Positions 20,832-32,248 of a DNA stretch of 64,000 nt are shown here, piece by piece. Every line of letters starts with the position of its first letter. Position 1 is the stretch's first letter. Both the position numbers and the translations under genes were made by a program. Below the pieces are notes generated by a model that saw only the letters and a program-made list of their open reading frames with translations, did not search any database and was not told the origin of the DNA. Location of the stretch: positions 806,001 through 870,000 of the forward strand of contig JAEILZ010000003.1 of assembly GCA_018873225.1 (NCBI GenBank). Reading direction: 5' to 3'. Source of the stretch: [Phialemoniopsis] sp. UDSM-2020 (Eukaryota > Ascomycota > Sordariomycetes > Thyridiales > Thyridiaceae).

Positions 20832-23095
20832 ATGCTGGTGGTGAGTCAAACGCCAAAGCAGTCCCGTCACTTACACTGGCGGCGCAAACCTCTGGGCACC
20901 GTTCTGACCAGCGCCAAACAAACAGACGAAGAACCTCGCCGAGCTTTGCGCTCTGTTGATCGACGATCTTCACGGAGAATTGCCTTCAGTATGTTTCTTG
21001 TTCTGGCCCTCGGCCCCGCGCGACAGCATGAAGCTGGTTGCCCTTGGTCCTTTCTTTTCGCGGGCAAAATCTAAACATGTTTCTCTCCTCAGCGCATCTT
21101 CGGAACTCTGCTCAACCGGGGCAGATCGGCCGTTGTGCAGCTTGTGCAACATACGTCCCTTACCCCAAGACAAATACGACATGGACTTATTGTCCTCTTA
21201 CAACATAACCTTGTGTACTACCGCACAGACGACTCGCTGAGGGTAGCTACATTCGAGGCGAATATCGATGTCGCCTACAACCTAGTGCGGTCAGGCAAGA
21301 TCCTGGCCATGATTGAGGAGAAATTCGGACCGGCTGCTCGAGATGTCATACAGAACTTCATGGTCCTTGGCCACACCAAGCTTGGCGATCTTGTTGGTGC
21401 CTACAAGGCCAAAATCGCTGCCGCAGAACAGGCACCAGCCGACCCATTCGAGGAGGATATCAAGCCCAACGGTGAGGCTAACGGGGAGGTCAACGGCCAT
21501 GCAAATGGCGAAGTCAAACCTGCAGGCCAGAGTCTGGAAGTCAGCACCTTGGACATCAAGTCGACAGCTCATCTGAACGAGGTGCTTTGCGAACTCATTC
21601 AAGCTGAGATTCTTACGGTTGTCAATCCCAAGAGTTTTCAGAGCCCTGCTGATCGCAACACGATGGTCTCGGAACAAATCATGAAGCTGCATTTCCCTGA
21701 CGGGGTCAAGGCCGGGAAGAAGAAGATTGAGTTTGATGCGATGCTTTCTGAGCAGCTTGGAAAATTGAGGGACGAGCCCCTGAAGCTGAAGCGCAAACTT
21801 GACTCCAGCAGAGGTGGGCGGGTCAAATCACGAAAAGTCACCAACGGCGACGTCACCAATGGTTTTCATCATGTGGATTCCGATGTGAACCTTGAGGTAA
21901 TGCTTTTGGACAAACCAGGCATACTACAAGGGTGCTAACTTATGCATAGTTGAACGCTGTCCTGCGACTCAATTACGAAAAGTGCATTGTCGAGATGCGA
22001 AACCAGCACCTGGTCCAAGCTGCCTCAGAGTGTCTTGGACACACCACTGGTCAGGTTTATGCCATCCTCCTTCAGCTGCTGAGCGATCAGATTTCACGAT
22101 GCCAGCTAGACACCCTTATCGATAACCAGGACGAGGGGGATAATCCTTTCACCAACAAGCGTTTCGTGACAACCGCCGAAATACTGGACAACCTGAGCAC
22201 CTCACTTGACGTCGGTGCGGGCATTGGCAAAGCCCCCAAAAGCGAGATCGACGTGCCCACCGCAGAGCGACTCCAGAAAGACGTTCCTCGGGCAAAACTT
22301 GAGTATGCAGAGGACGCCGGCGCTGACGAGGGCAGTGGGGACGAGAACATGGATGATGATGAGTTCGATTACGACTCAGAAGGGCAGACATCTCAGGTCA
22401 AGCACGCAGGTGGCGCAAACGGCCATGTGAATGGCAAGGTCCGATTTGAAGACGCGCCGGCACCCAAAGAGTCTCGACTCCATCAGATGCGCCAACATCT
22501 CCTGCTTCTATGTGACAGCAAACAGGGATTTGTGCGCCACTGCGGACGAGGCACTTGGACGGTGGATTTCGACGTGCTACTGGGCAACATCAGGACAGAG
22601 GAGCTCGACAATGTCATAGAGCGCAAGGTCGGGCGACAAGGGTTGCGTCTCGCACGCATCCTTCGTGAAAAGGGCAAACTCGATGAAAAAGCTCTACCAG
22701 CCCTGGCACTGATGAAGAAGGCCGATGTCCAGAACAAAATGCTGGAGATGCAGATGCACGGCTATGTCGACGTCCAAGAGGTCCCACGCGATAATAATCG
22801 CACAGCTAGTCGCACCATTTTCTTGTGGTTCTGCGATCCAGAGCGATCTCAAGCACAGCTGCTCGACAACTCATACAAAGCCATGCTACGATGCATGCAG
22901 ATCCGGGAGGTTCATCGTCAGGAGAACAAAGATGTCTTGACCTTTGTGGAGCGACCGGACGTGAAGGGCAAGGAGCAAGAATCCCTTGAAAAGAAGTACT
23001 TTGACAAGTACGAAAGGTTCCGCGATATTGAGAACAAGCTTCTCGGTCAAGTCATGAGACTGGATGACCTGGTGGCGGTTCTGAGGGACTACTAG
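20832..23095 (+). CDS. RPC82: RNA polymerase III subunit Rpc82 (C82/RPC3)
   Basis: Subunit of the Pol III-specific initiation trimer with winged-helix domains. Four coding exons: 20832-20840, 20926-20988, 21093-21896 and 21950-23095, giving 673 residues. The first coding exon holds only ATG CTG GTG before a GTGAGT donor. Splicing yields MLV, then TKNLAELCALLIDDLHGELPS, then RIFGTLLNRGRSAVVQLVQH, matching the expected N-terminal helix-turn-helix region. Later blocks include LTPRQIRHGLIVLLQHNLVYY, a Rpc82 core from exon 4, and the C-terminal ENKLLGQVMRLDDLVAVLRDY. Low-complexity Asn-Gly inserts occur near 21472-21520 and 22416-22436, plus an acidic stretch near 22320-22380. All introns are phase 0. 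Confidence 0.92.
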
Positions 23096-23716
23096 ACAGG
23101 TGGCTGGAGGTTTATGATGACAGACATCGGCTCACGACTGTCGTGTCTTTATGGCATTGCATCTGGCGGCGTTTCTTCTGCTTTTTATCTCTGTACATCA
23201 GACTAGCATCGAATGGCAATGTGCATGCATGGCTCAGCGGGTGTGCCATGATGCCAAAGATATCAACATTCAACAAAATACTTATACCGAGAATTCTCAG
23301 ACACGCTTGTTAACTCCGTATCGTAGTTGGTGTTGCTAGCAATGACTACAACAATGATGAATGGCTTGGATCATACAAGATGCTGCATGTTTCTCACCAA
23401 TGACTGAGTCTAGGTGTCTGAGCATCCGACTTGACTCCACTCAGTTGAACATGCCCCCTTTGTGGGCCCTCCCGGCTCTGATAAGAAGCAGATAAGCTCG
23501 GATTTGGCAGGGGTACCCCAAGCTCTAGTGCGTTGTCGGCGCCAGCTTCTGCGCTGCACCCAAAATTTTGCGCAAAATTTCCTGGTGGTGCGATTGGCTT
23601 GAGACTTCGAGAGATTCTTCCTTTTGATATTGGAGTTTGGCGATTGTCGCATAGTGCAGAGTCTTTGATCTATCCCTTGTCCTTGTTTATATATCTTCAA
23701 TTCCATTCCAGTCACA
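23096..23716. other. Intergenic region RPC82/GGC1
   Basis: 620 bp holding the RPC82 3' UTR and the GGC1 promoter and leader. A near-palindromic AAAATTTTGCGCAAAATTT element lies at about 23562-23580. No ORF is supported. Confidence 0.55.
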
Positions 23717-25070
23717 ATGTCTCCGCCCATGGTTGCCGGCCGTGAGAGGGAGTCCAACCTGGCTCGTCTCCTTGGATCTGGTGAGCTCAGCTGCATGCGC
23801 GAACGGAATGGCAGCAGCTTATACTAACTTTCCACAGGATCTGCCGGTATTGCCGAGCTCGCCGTCTTCCATCCGGTATTACAATTCGAGCAAGCCTTAT
23901 GCGAAGTTTCACGAAACTAACTTGTACGAAAGGTCGACACGATCGCGAAGCGCCTTATGAGTAACGAGTCGAGGGTACGCACCCAATCCTCGCCGCAGGG
24001 GCAGAATGACCTCCAGATGTAGAGGCGGAAAACTGACAGAGCGTCTAGATTACGAACATGTCTCAGCTCAACTCGGTCATCTTTAAGGACAAGGCCACCG
24101 TATCCTTCGGCCGCAAGTTTGTTTCGCTGTTCCCTGGTCTGGGTTACGCCGCTGGATACAAGGTGCGATATACACCGCCATTCACACCTTCGACCCCCCA
24201 CGAATCAAGATTAACAAAAGGTCTTAGGTCCTTCAAAGAGTATACAAGTACGGTGGTCAGCCCGTGGCTCGCGACTATTTGGCCGCCCACTACGGCAAGG
24301 ACTTTGAGAACGCTTTCGGAAAGAAGACTGGCAAGGCTATTATGCACTCAACGGCCGGCAGGTGTGTACTTGTTTCAACAGAGCATACTTCGATCTGTGA
24401 CTAATTGGACTACAGTTTGATCGGTATCGGAGAGATCGTACTCCTTCCCCTCGATGTACTGAAGATCAAGCGCCAGACCAACCCTGAGGCATTCCGTGGC
24501 CGTGGTGTTCTGGCGATTGTCAGAGATGAGGGCTTCGGGCTGTACCGTGGCTGGGGCTGGACTGCCGCCAGGAACGCCCCTGGCTCGTTCGCTGTAAGTG
24601 TTCATAGCCGGACTCGAGTTCATGGCACGTCTTACTTACCACACATCTAGCTTTTCGGTGGATCGGCTTTCACCAAGGAGTACCTCTTTGGCCTGCAGGA
24701 CTACAACAAGGCCAGCTGGTTCCAAAACTTCATCGCCTCCATCGCCGGTGCTTCGGCCTCGCTCGTTGTTTCGGCACCCCTCGACGTTATCAAGACCCGT
24801 ATCCAGAACAAGAACTTTGACAACCCTGAAAGCGGCTTCCAGATTCTGACAAAGATGGCCCGCAATGAGGGCATGTCCAGTTTCTTCAAGGGATTGATTC
24901 CCAAGGTATGTGACAATTACCAGCTCTATCTCTCGGAGAACCCTATCTATTAGACGAGCAATGCTAACGTTACTACTCAGCTCCTCATGACTGGTCCCAA
25001 GCTTGTCTTCTCCTTCTGGCTTGCACAGACTCTGATCCCTGCTTTCGATGGCATGATCGCCAAGAGGTAA
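23717..25070 (+). CDS. GGC1: Mitochondrial GTP/GDP carrier
   Basis: Inner-membrane carrier that imports GTP in exchange for GDP; in yeast it affects iron homeostasis and mtDNA maintenance. Eight exons: 23717-23780, 23838-23875, 23933-23974, 24049-24162, 24228-24361, 24416-24593, 24651-24905 and 24981-25070. Several are under 70 nt; together they give 304 residues. Carrier signatures are HPVDTIAKRL (Pro at about residue 34), LPLDVLKIKRQ and APLDVIKTRIQ. The Ggc1-type blocks RGWGWTAARNAPGSFALFGG and SGSAGIAELAVFHP distinguish it from other carriers. All phases agree and end in a TAA at 25068. The closest alternative would be another SLC25 member, but the GWGWTAARNAPGS block is quite specific. 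Confidence 0.9.
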
Positions 25071-26189
25071 AGCGATATTGAGCCGATCGACTGGGACAAT
25101 TCGACTGGATCACTACGGTAGGGCCTTGCGTAAGAGCAGCCCTGGTTAATGAGTCTTCTGTGACAAGAGGATGGTACAATGTAGAGATTTCACTGGAATC
25201 TTGAAGGACGGGGTTCATTGGCGTCATGCACACAGGTATTCGCCCGCCTGTTGTTGTTAGAGAGGGACATCTAGAGAGCAAAGAACATGCTCACACCTAG
25301 AGAGGTACAAGTGGCATTTGTGTTATTAGAATATCCGGACATGGTTGATAGAGAGCCAAATTCAATTCTCGACTCAAATTCTTGTATCCGTAATTGTAAT
25401 GGCAAGGATGTAATTGCATGTGAGCCCAATGAAGAAAGATAATAAACAAGTGGGTGACAGGTTGGTTGACGGTTTTCCTCATGGATGGACCTCAAAACAT
25501 TAACTGGTCCGTCAGGGTTATCCCACTACCTCAAGATAAACGAATTGTTCAACCTGCTAGTGATTTGGGTAGAGATTGATCAAAAACCGTCAAACCATTC
25601 TGACACCCACTTGATAATGAACGTAGCACTAGACTGAGGAGGGCACTATTTTGGTGGTTTGGCCGCGGCTCCAGCCGATCGGGCACAGGCAGCGCTGACG
25701 CAGTCTGGGTGGGGTTTTGGCCCAGACTCCCCTGTCGCGTTGGGTTTCTTGGTGTTGTCTCTGCACTGAGCTGGCTGCCCGTTGCCCCGGCGCTCGACGG
25801 GTTTGTTTACAATCCCGGCCAACACACCACCACGCCTGTCCTCTTTCCCCACGTCGAGGGTGATGACACTACCTCATTGTTTGTACTAAGAGCAAAGTTA
25901 TTTTGCCAATCTCTCCTCTCCCGGAATAATGCCAGCAATATAGCCCTCTTATTCTTTTTGTCGATTGTTTCTCTTCTGAGAGCAGATTTTTGCCTCTTGT
26001 TTGCGCCGGAATCTCGTCGCATTATCCACATCAAATCATCGCAAAGCCATTGTTGACTTTGCTTGTACTTGCTTGGTGCGGAGTGCTGGTCGCCGGCCTG
26101 CGCACTAAGTGTCTTTGAGACATCACCAACATTCCACACTGTTTGCAAGGCAAACTACTCCGCATTCCAGTCCGGCGATATCGTACACA
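25071..26189. other. Intergenic region
   Basis: 1.1 kb with the GGC1 3' UTR and the promoter and leader of the coiled-coil gene. Short open frames on both strands show no domain or splice support. The last 300 bp are T-rich and leader-like. Confidence 0.5.
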
Positions 26190-29100
26190 ATGGCTCCCAT
26201 AGAGCGGGATTGCCCAAGAGATGCCGATAGGCCTCTGAGACACCAGCATTCTACTTCTTCAGACCAGGGCCGGGCCTTGATCCCAATGTACGTCTCTCAA
26301 CCATCTCATGATACTCACCAGCCTTGATGCCTTCCCTTTGGAGAAAGTTTTCGCTAAGCAGCAAGAGCAGGTGGGATAGTTCCGATCCCGAGAGAGCGCC
26401 ACCACCGCTGCCGCTCAACCCCCAGTCGCCCATCACCTCCAGAGCTGGAACCTCGAGCGCCATCCAGTCCGCCCATGCCGCTCTGACCGAGAAGGCACGC
26501 GAGAGCGGCTTGGTGTCCAACGCCCTGTCCAAACGCGGCCCTGATGTATCGCCCGAGCGCCCGCTTTTGAAAAGCTCCGCCCAAAGCCACAACAGTAACA
26601 GTCACAGTCACAGTCACAGTCACAGGCGCATGCAGTCGCTTCAGCCCGGAACCGTACGAGATCTTAGTTTGATGATCGAGGGCGGGCGCGATTCTTCCTC
26701 CTCGACGCCACGCTCTCCAGAAAAGACCACCAGACCGTCTACCAGACCGTCAACACCACTGAAAAACCGCGATCGCGACCCCTTTGTCGAGATCAAGTCC
26801 GAGGAACGAGACGAGAAAGCCATGGTTCTGTCACCTACGCCGGGGCCAAGCCTCACTCCGATAGTTCGACCGACTGCTGTGCGGCGATCGCATCACAGCA
26901 TACTCGGCGAAAACACGCCTCCTCAGTCGGCCACTATGCTTGCTTTACAGAACATGTCGACACCAACCCAGCGCGAGGTCGAGTCGCCGCTTGCTAACGT
27001 CACAAATGGCTCCAATGCCGTGGCCAGGGGGCCGCAGCCCTTGGAGAACCTGTCACATCAAATATTGAGCCTGACAAGTATAGCTACGGCATTACAGAAG
27101 GAGATGTCCGCTCTTAGCAGGAGAAGCCGGGACAACGCGACCGACCTCCTCAGCCTCAAGGAAGCAACAAACGCCAGAGACGAGGATATTCGCAAGAGTC
27201 TGCGGGAGCTTATCACCAATGCTCACGATGTCACCCTGAAAGGTACCAGAGACCACTACGGCGGCAACCTACTGTTAGACAACAAGCCTCATAGCCCGCC
27301 GTCTTTGTCCAAGGCTGTGCGCCCATTCTCTCTCCCCCGTATTCCCTCCCCAAACAGCTTCGCTACATCCCTGGACAGAGAATCGGTAAGCACGCCATCT
27401 CTGTATGGGGCCAAAGCACCTGCCACTATCGCGCTCCTAGAAAAGGTCGTGCGCGAAATGGGCACCAAGGATGGACAGGATCGACTTATCTCTCGCCTTA
27501 CCGAGATCGTCGAGAAGCTTTCTGGCATGGCATCGGCTGAGAAGGTCGAAGAGCTCCTCAAACATGTTAAGGCTTCTCAGGATCAGGCTATCGTGCTTGC
27601 CAATGTGGGCAATGACGTTCGAGGAGGGAATCGTTCGCGGAACTTCAGCTTTGACGAGCCATCCGACTATGATCGTTCCGGTCCCATGACAAGTCGTGTG
27701 GAGCGGTTATTGAACGACAAGGAGAGCCGCAGATCTTCAGCTCCCCCATCTAGGGCCGCCGATCTCCTAAACGAGGATGTCCTCAAGGCTATCCGCTCAG
27801 TCAAGGACAGCGTTGCCCAGGGTGGCGGTCTCACGGCAGAAGTCAAGGCACTTGTTCGCGAACTGAGAGGCGAAGTTCTGGGTATGGGCCGCGAACTCGG
27901 CCGCCGTCTTGACGAGGTCGATTCTACCAAGACACTCAAGAATGAAGCATCACTCGATGTCGAAATGTCCAAGGTCATCGAGGACGGCTTGGATGAGATG
28001 AAGGAACACATGGATCAGCTGCTTAGGGAACACCGACGACAATCTGCCGCATCGGTCGCCTCAAAGTCTCCTGTTGACTACCAGGAGATCTACAACGCAA
28101 TGCGAGCGGCGCTGCAAGACTCCAACAACAAGGATGTCTCTGAAGAGTTGAGCCGCGACGATGTGATTCAGGCTGTCAAGGAGGCCTGGGAAGCGTACAA
28201 GCCCGAGATCGAGGTACAACAACTGGGTCTGGAGCGCGACGAGGTGCTACACTGTCTTCAGGAAGGACTTCGTGAGTACGCACCGCAAAGAGACGAACCT
28301 GCAGGCGCAACCCGGGAAGAAGTTTTCCAGGCTGTCGTTGAGGGCCTAAAGCACTTTGTGCCTCCACAGGTGGACACCCCAGCCACTCTCTCCCGGGATG
28401 AAATTCTCGAGGCTGTCCGCGAATGTCTTGAGGAGTTTGAGTTCCCAGTTGCCCCCTCGGCTATTGGGGCCGAAATCACCAAGGATGACATGCTTGACGC
28501 CGTGAAGCAAGGTCTGAATGGCTTCGAGTTCCCCCATACCGAATCGGCTATCGTTCCGAGAGCTGCTATGAACGATGATGAGATCATCGTTCGCCTGCAA
28601 GATATCATGGACTTCATGCGCGATGAGTTCAAAGCTGTTTCCGACGAGGCCAAGCAAAACGTGGCTGCCAATGGACGGGACACTGAACAAGTGCTTGATG
28701 CGACCAAGGACGGCTTCGAAAAACTCAGGGCTGACATTGAGGGCTATGTCGACCGAGCCAGCGGAGCAGCCAACCAAGAAGAATTCATGGAGGGCCTGAT
28801 TCGCTCTCTGGATCTTTTCAGAGAAGAGATTGCTGGTCTGGTATCCACATCCTCAGATGGATCAAAGGCCATGCTCAAGGAGGAATTGGAGTCTTTGAGG
28901 GACACCGTGAACTCTTCGCTCGTCCCAGCTACTCCTTCAGTCGTTGGCGGAGGCAATAATAGGGAGGTTCTCGAGGCGCTCCACGACGGGCTCAGCAGCC
29001 TGAAGACGGAGCTCAACAACCGACCTATTGCTGGCACGAACGAGGTTCTTGATGCGCTCCAGGAAGGCTTCGAAGACCTTCGTGGCAGCATCGAGAAGCT

Positions 29101-31882
29101 GGGCAATAAGCCTGTCGACCTTACAGCCAATGACGAGATCCTCGACGCACTAAGGTCTGGCCTTGATGGGGTCCGGACCGACATTGACGGTCTGCGTGAA
29201 CAGAGCCGCGCCGTCGCCACTCTCGAGGACAACACTGCTGCTGTCGTACCCGCCGATATGCTCAAGCACGACGACATTAAGAACCTCGAGGTGCTTATCA
29301 CGCAACTCAGGATCAAGGTTGAGGGCATGGAAACCCCTCCTCCAGCCTCGGAGTCCGCCTCAGCGGAAAATCTTGCCGCCATGGAGGAGATGCTTCGCAA
29401 TCTTCAGGACTCGGTTGCTGGGATGTCAAACCGTGAGCCAGCACCGACTGACGCCGCAGCCAAAGAAGACGTCCAGGCTATTGAGACGATTCTCCGCAAC
29501 ACCAAGGCGCGCCTCGACGATCTTATCGATGGAGAGCAGTCCGTGCGGAAGGATCACATTGATATCCTTGAAACCCTTCTCCTGGAGACCAAGGAGAGCC
29601 TGGGACAGTTGTCGACCCGTGTCGAAGGTCTGTCATCTCGAGAGGATATCAATATGGTTGAGTCACTCGTTGCTCAGGTCGCAAATGGTTTCGAGGAGAT
29701 GAAAGACCGTCATGATAAGCAATTCGAGGACCCAGAGAAAGTCACAAAGACCGACGTCGATGCGATCGGTATCATCTGTCAGGAGGTCAAGACTGTGGTC
29801 GATCAATTGGTCAAAGCCGATCTTGCAGAATTACCCTCCAAGGAAGATCTCAAGGGCCTCGAAACCATTGTCAAGGAGTTCAAGGAGCAGGCTGAGACGC
29901 ACGCAGAAGCCAACGCCAAGTCCTTCGAGGAGAGACAAGCCGAGACTGTTGGTGTTAGTGAACGCGTGACCGAAGTCAAGACGTTCCTAGAGGAGTTACA
30001 GGGCACAGTGACAGAGAAGCTCAGCGAGGGCGCTTCCGGAATCGAGTCGCTCAGCAAGCTCCTTGAGACAATGAGTGAGGCCATGGCTAGCAACGCCAAT
30101 GTCGGCACTGATCTCAAAGAGATGTTCGAAACCATGAAATCCGAGTTTGAGGAGGCCAAGGCTGGTGTCGTCGGCGCCAAGCTGGACACAGACGAGAAGT
30201 TCTTACTGACAACGGACACGCTTGGAACCAAGATCGACGAGCGCATCAACGAGATCATGACCAAGTATGAGGAGTTCCAACTCATCATGGACGAACGAGC
30301 AAAATCTGGAGAGGAGCGCGACGTGGAGATGGAGGCTGCTGTGGTCGGCACCAAGGCCATTGCCGACGAACTGAAGACGCTCATCGACACCTTGGGCTCG
30401 ACTGTCACCGATTCCCTCGAGAAGATGGAGGAGGCTTCCAAGACCGTCTTTGAACGGGTGGAAGACATGGTGACCAAGTCGGAGGAGAACCACTCGGACG
30501 ACAAGGCTGAGCACCAGATCACTCGAGACCAAGTCAAGGAGGCCATCGGGGTTGCCGAAGGTATCCAGGGTCATGTTGTTGAATACCAGCCCAAGATTCT
30601 CGAGGCAGTCAAGGATGTTCTGCTCATTGTCGGGCAGCACTATGAGCATTCCAAGACCTCGGCTACGGAGCTCCAGGAGAAGATCGAGGAGGCAAAGCCG
30701 CCAGAGGTGCCGTTGCTACCGCCTGTTGAGAAGTACGACGATACTGGTGTCCATGAGAAGCTTGACAAGCTTGTCGACCACAGCCACGCCGCTGGCAAGG
30801 CCTTCTCGCAACTCGACACCTTGGACAAGATTCACCAGCAAGTCCTTCAGACTGCCGCTGAAGTCGCAGACTTTTTGACTGCGCAGAAGCAGCTGAAGGC
30901 CGAAGAGCACGAAGACCAGCAAAAGGCACTTCAAGAGACAAATATCGCTCTTGAGCGCGGCTTGGCTCAGAAGGCAGAGGTGGAGACCAATCTCGTCAGC
31001 CTTCGGGAAGAAGAGGAGCGCTTGAAGGAGAGCATTCTCGGCCTTCGTGGTGAGCAAGAAGGTCTGACGCGTCAAAAGATCCGTCTGTCTGCCGATGTAT
31101 CTTCTCTTGAGACCGCTTTGAGGCTGCGCCGTGAAGAACTTCATGATATGGAGACTCGAGCCGAAGGCCTCGAGCGCCGCATCTTGGAGGGTGTCATGGA
31201 CCACTCACGTGTGCTTCTTATGGCCAAGGCAAACCAGGGCCGAGACATCATGAGCCGCAAGCGAGTACCATCTCAGAAACCTGCCAAGGACTCGGTGACC
31301 AGCGAGAACGTCGCTCCAAGCAAGCCGCGGGCCGCATTCAACATGACCATGTCGTCCAAGCGCAACCTGCAGCCGCCAAACCAGGCGCGAAGAATCCTGT
31401 CGCTCAGCCAAATCAACCACAACGTGCCTGCTGGTGGGTTTAAGAGGAGCCAGAGTGTTAGGGCACCAGCAGGAGCTGCCGCGATGCGCAAGGCGAGCTG
31501 GGCGGGCCGCATGGCCGGCAAGGGCTACGGCGACCTCGGCGGGGACAAGGAGGACAAGGAGAATAGTCACCCACTCAATGAGGACGACGAGGACGAGGAG
31601 TCCGAGGACTATGCCACGCCGCGCCAGGATGAGATCGTGCTCGCCGATCCGGACTTGGCTGACCCGAGTGAGGTCGGTGATGACGACCGAAGCGAAACAG
31701 AGACGCTGCGACGGTCGAGCATGGGGACTACGGTGATCACTGGGTACACTGGCAGTGAGATCAGTACCGATGCCGACTATTCTGACCAGGACGAGACGGC
31801 GAGCGAGTGGACGGAGAGCGTGGTTGGGTCGAGCATTGTCAGTGGAGGTGAGGGCAATGAGGTTGCCCTGTACCAGGGATGA
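26190..31882 (+). CDS. Very long repeat-rich coiled-coil protein, uncharacterised
   Basis: About 1869 residues. I infer exon 1 at 26190-26287 (MAPIERDCPRDADRPLRHQH onward) joined to 26371-31882, reading ALIPM-WDSSDPERAPPPL across the junction. Acceptors at 26358 and 26361 would also keep the frame, and an unspliced start at ATG 26327 is possible. The N-terminal third is disordered and Ser/Pro/Arg-rich with a His-Ser repeat (about 26598-26635). Residues roughly 600-990 hold a tandem unit of about 27-35 residues with consensus D-E-[IV]-L-x-A-[LV]-x-x-G-[LF]. Further helical repeats and long heptad coiled coil reach about 31200. A basic Ser-rich segment follows (KRNLQPPNQARRILSLSQ), then an acidic tail. 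There is no ATPase or motor motif. It looks like a cytoskeletal or organelle scaffold, but the function is unknown. Confidence 0.85.
26598..26625 (+). repeat. CACAGT hexanucleotide repeat encoding Ser-His
   Basis: In-frame hexanucleotide repeats that translate to alternating Ser-His residues in the disordered N-terminal part of the coiled-coil protein. This is a length-variable tract candidate. Confidence 0.75.
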
Positions 31883-32248
31883 GACAGGAGGTGAAGAGAA
31901 CAGGGAAGGATATAGATGAGAGAACGGAGAGGTGGAGTACCCTGGGCAGATTGATTCCCCCTTTTCACTTTTGATTCTTGTAAATACAGCTTTTTCTCAA
32001 CTGTCGATGTATGTTTTGGAACGAGCAGCGTTGGGATATGGGATACGGTTTCATTGTTACGAGTTTCCCGTCTGCTTTTATCATGACCAAGTTCAACCAA
32101 TAATGGAATTTGATAATGACCTTTATTCCGCCAAAGAATGATCCCGAGAATGATGCTACACATTGTCCGGACATGTCTTATAAAATTACAATAATTGTTT
32201 AAGTACGCACGCTCTCAAGATGGTCCTTTCTACCACTTGTGCTCATCT
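31883..32248. other. Convergent intergenic region
   Basis: 366 bp between the stops of the coiled-coil gene and mitochondrial SerRS, AT-rich, both 3' UTRs. No gene is seen. Confidence 0.6.
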
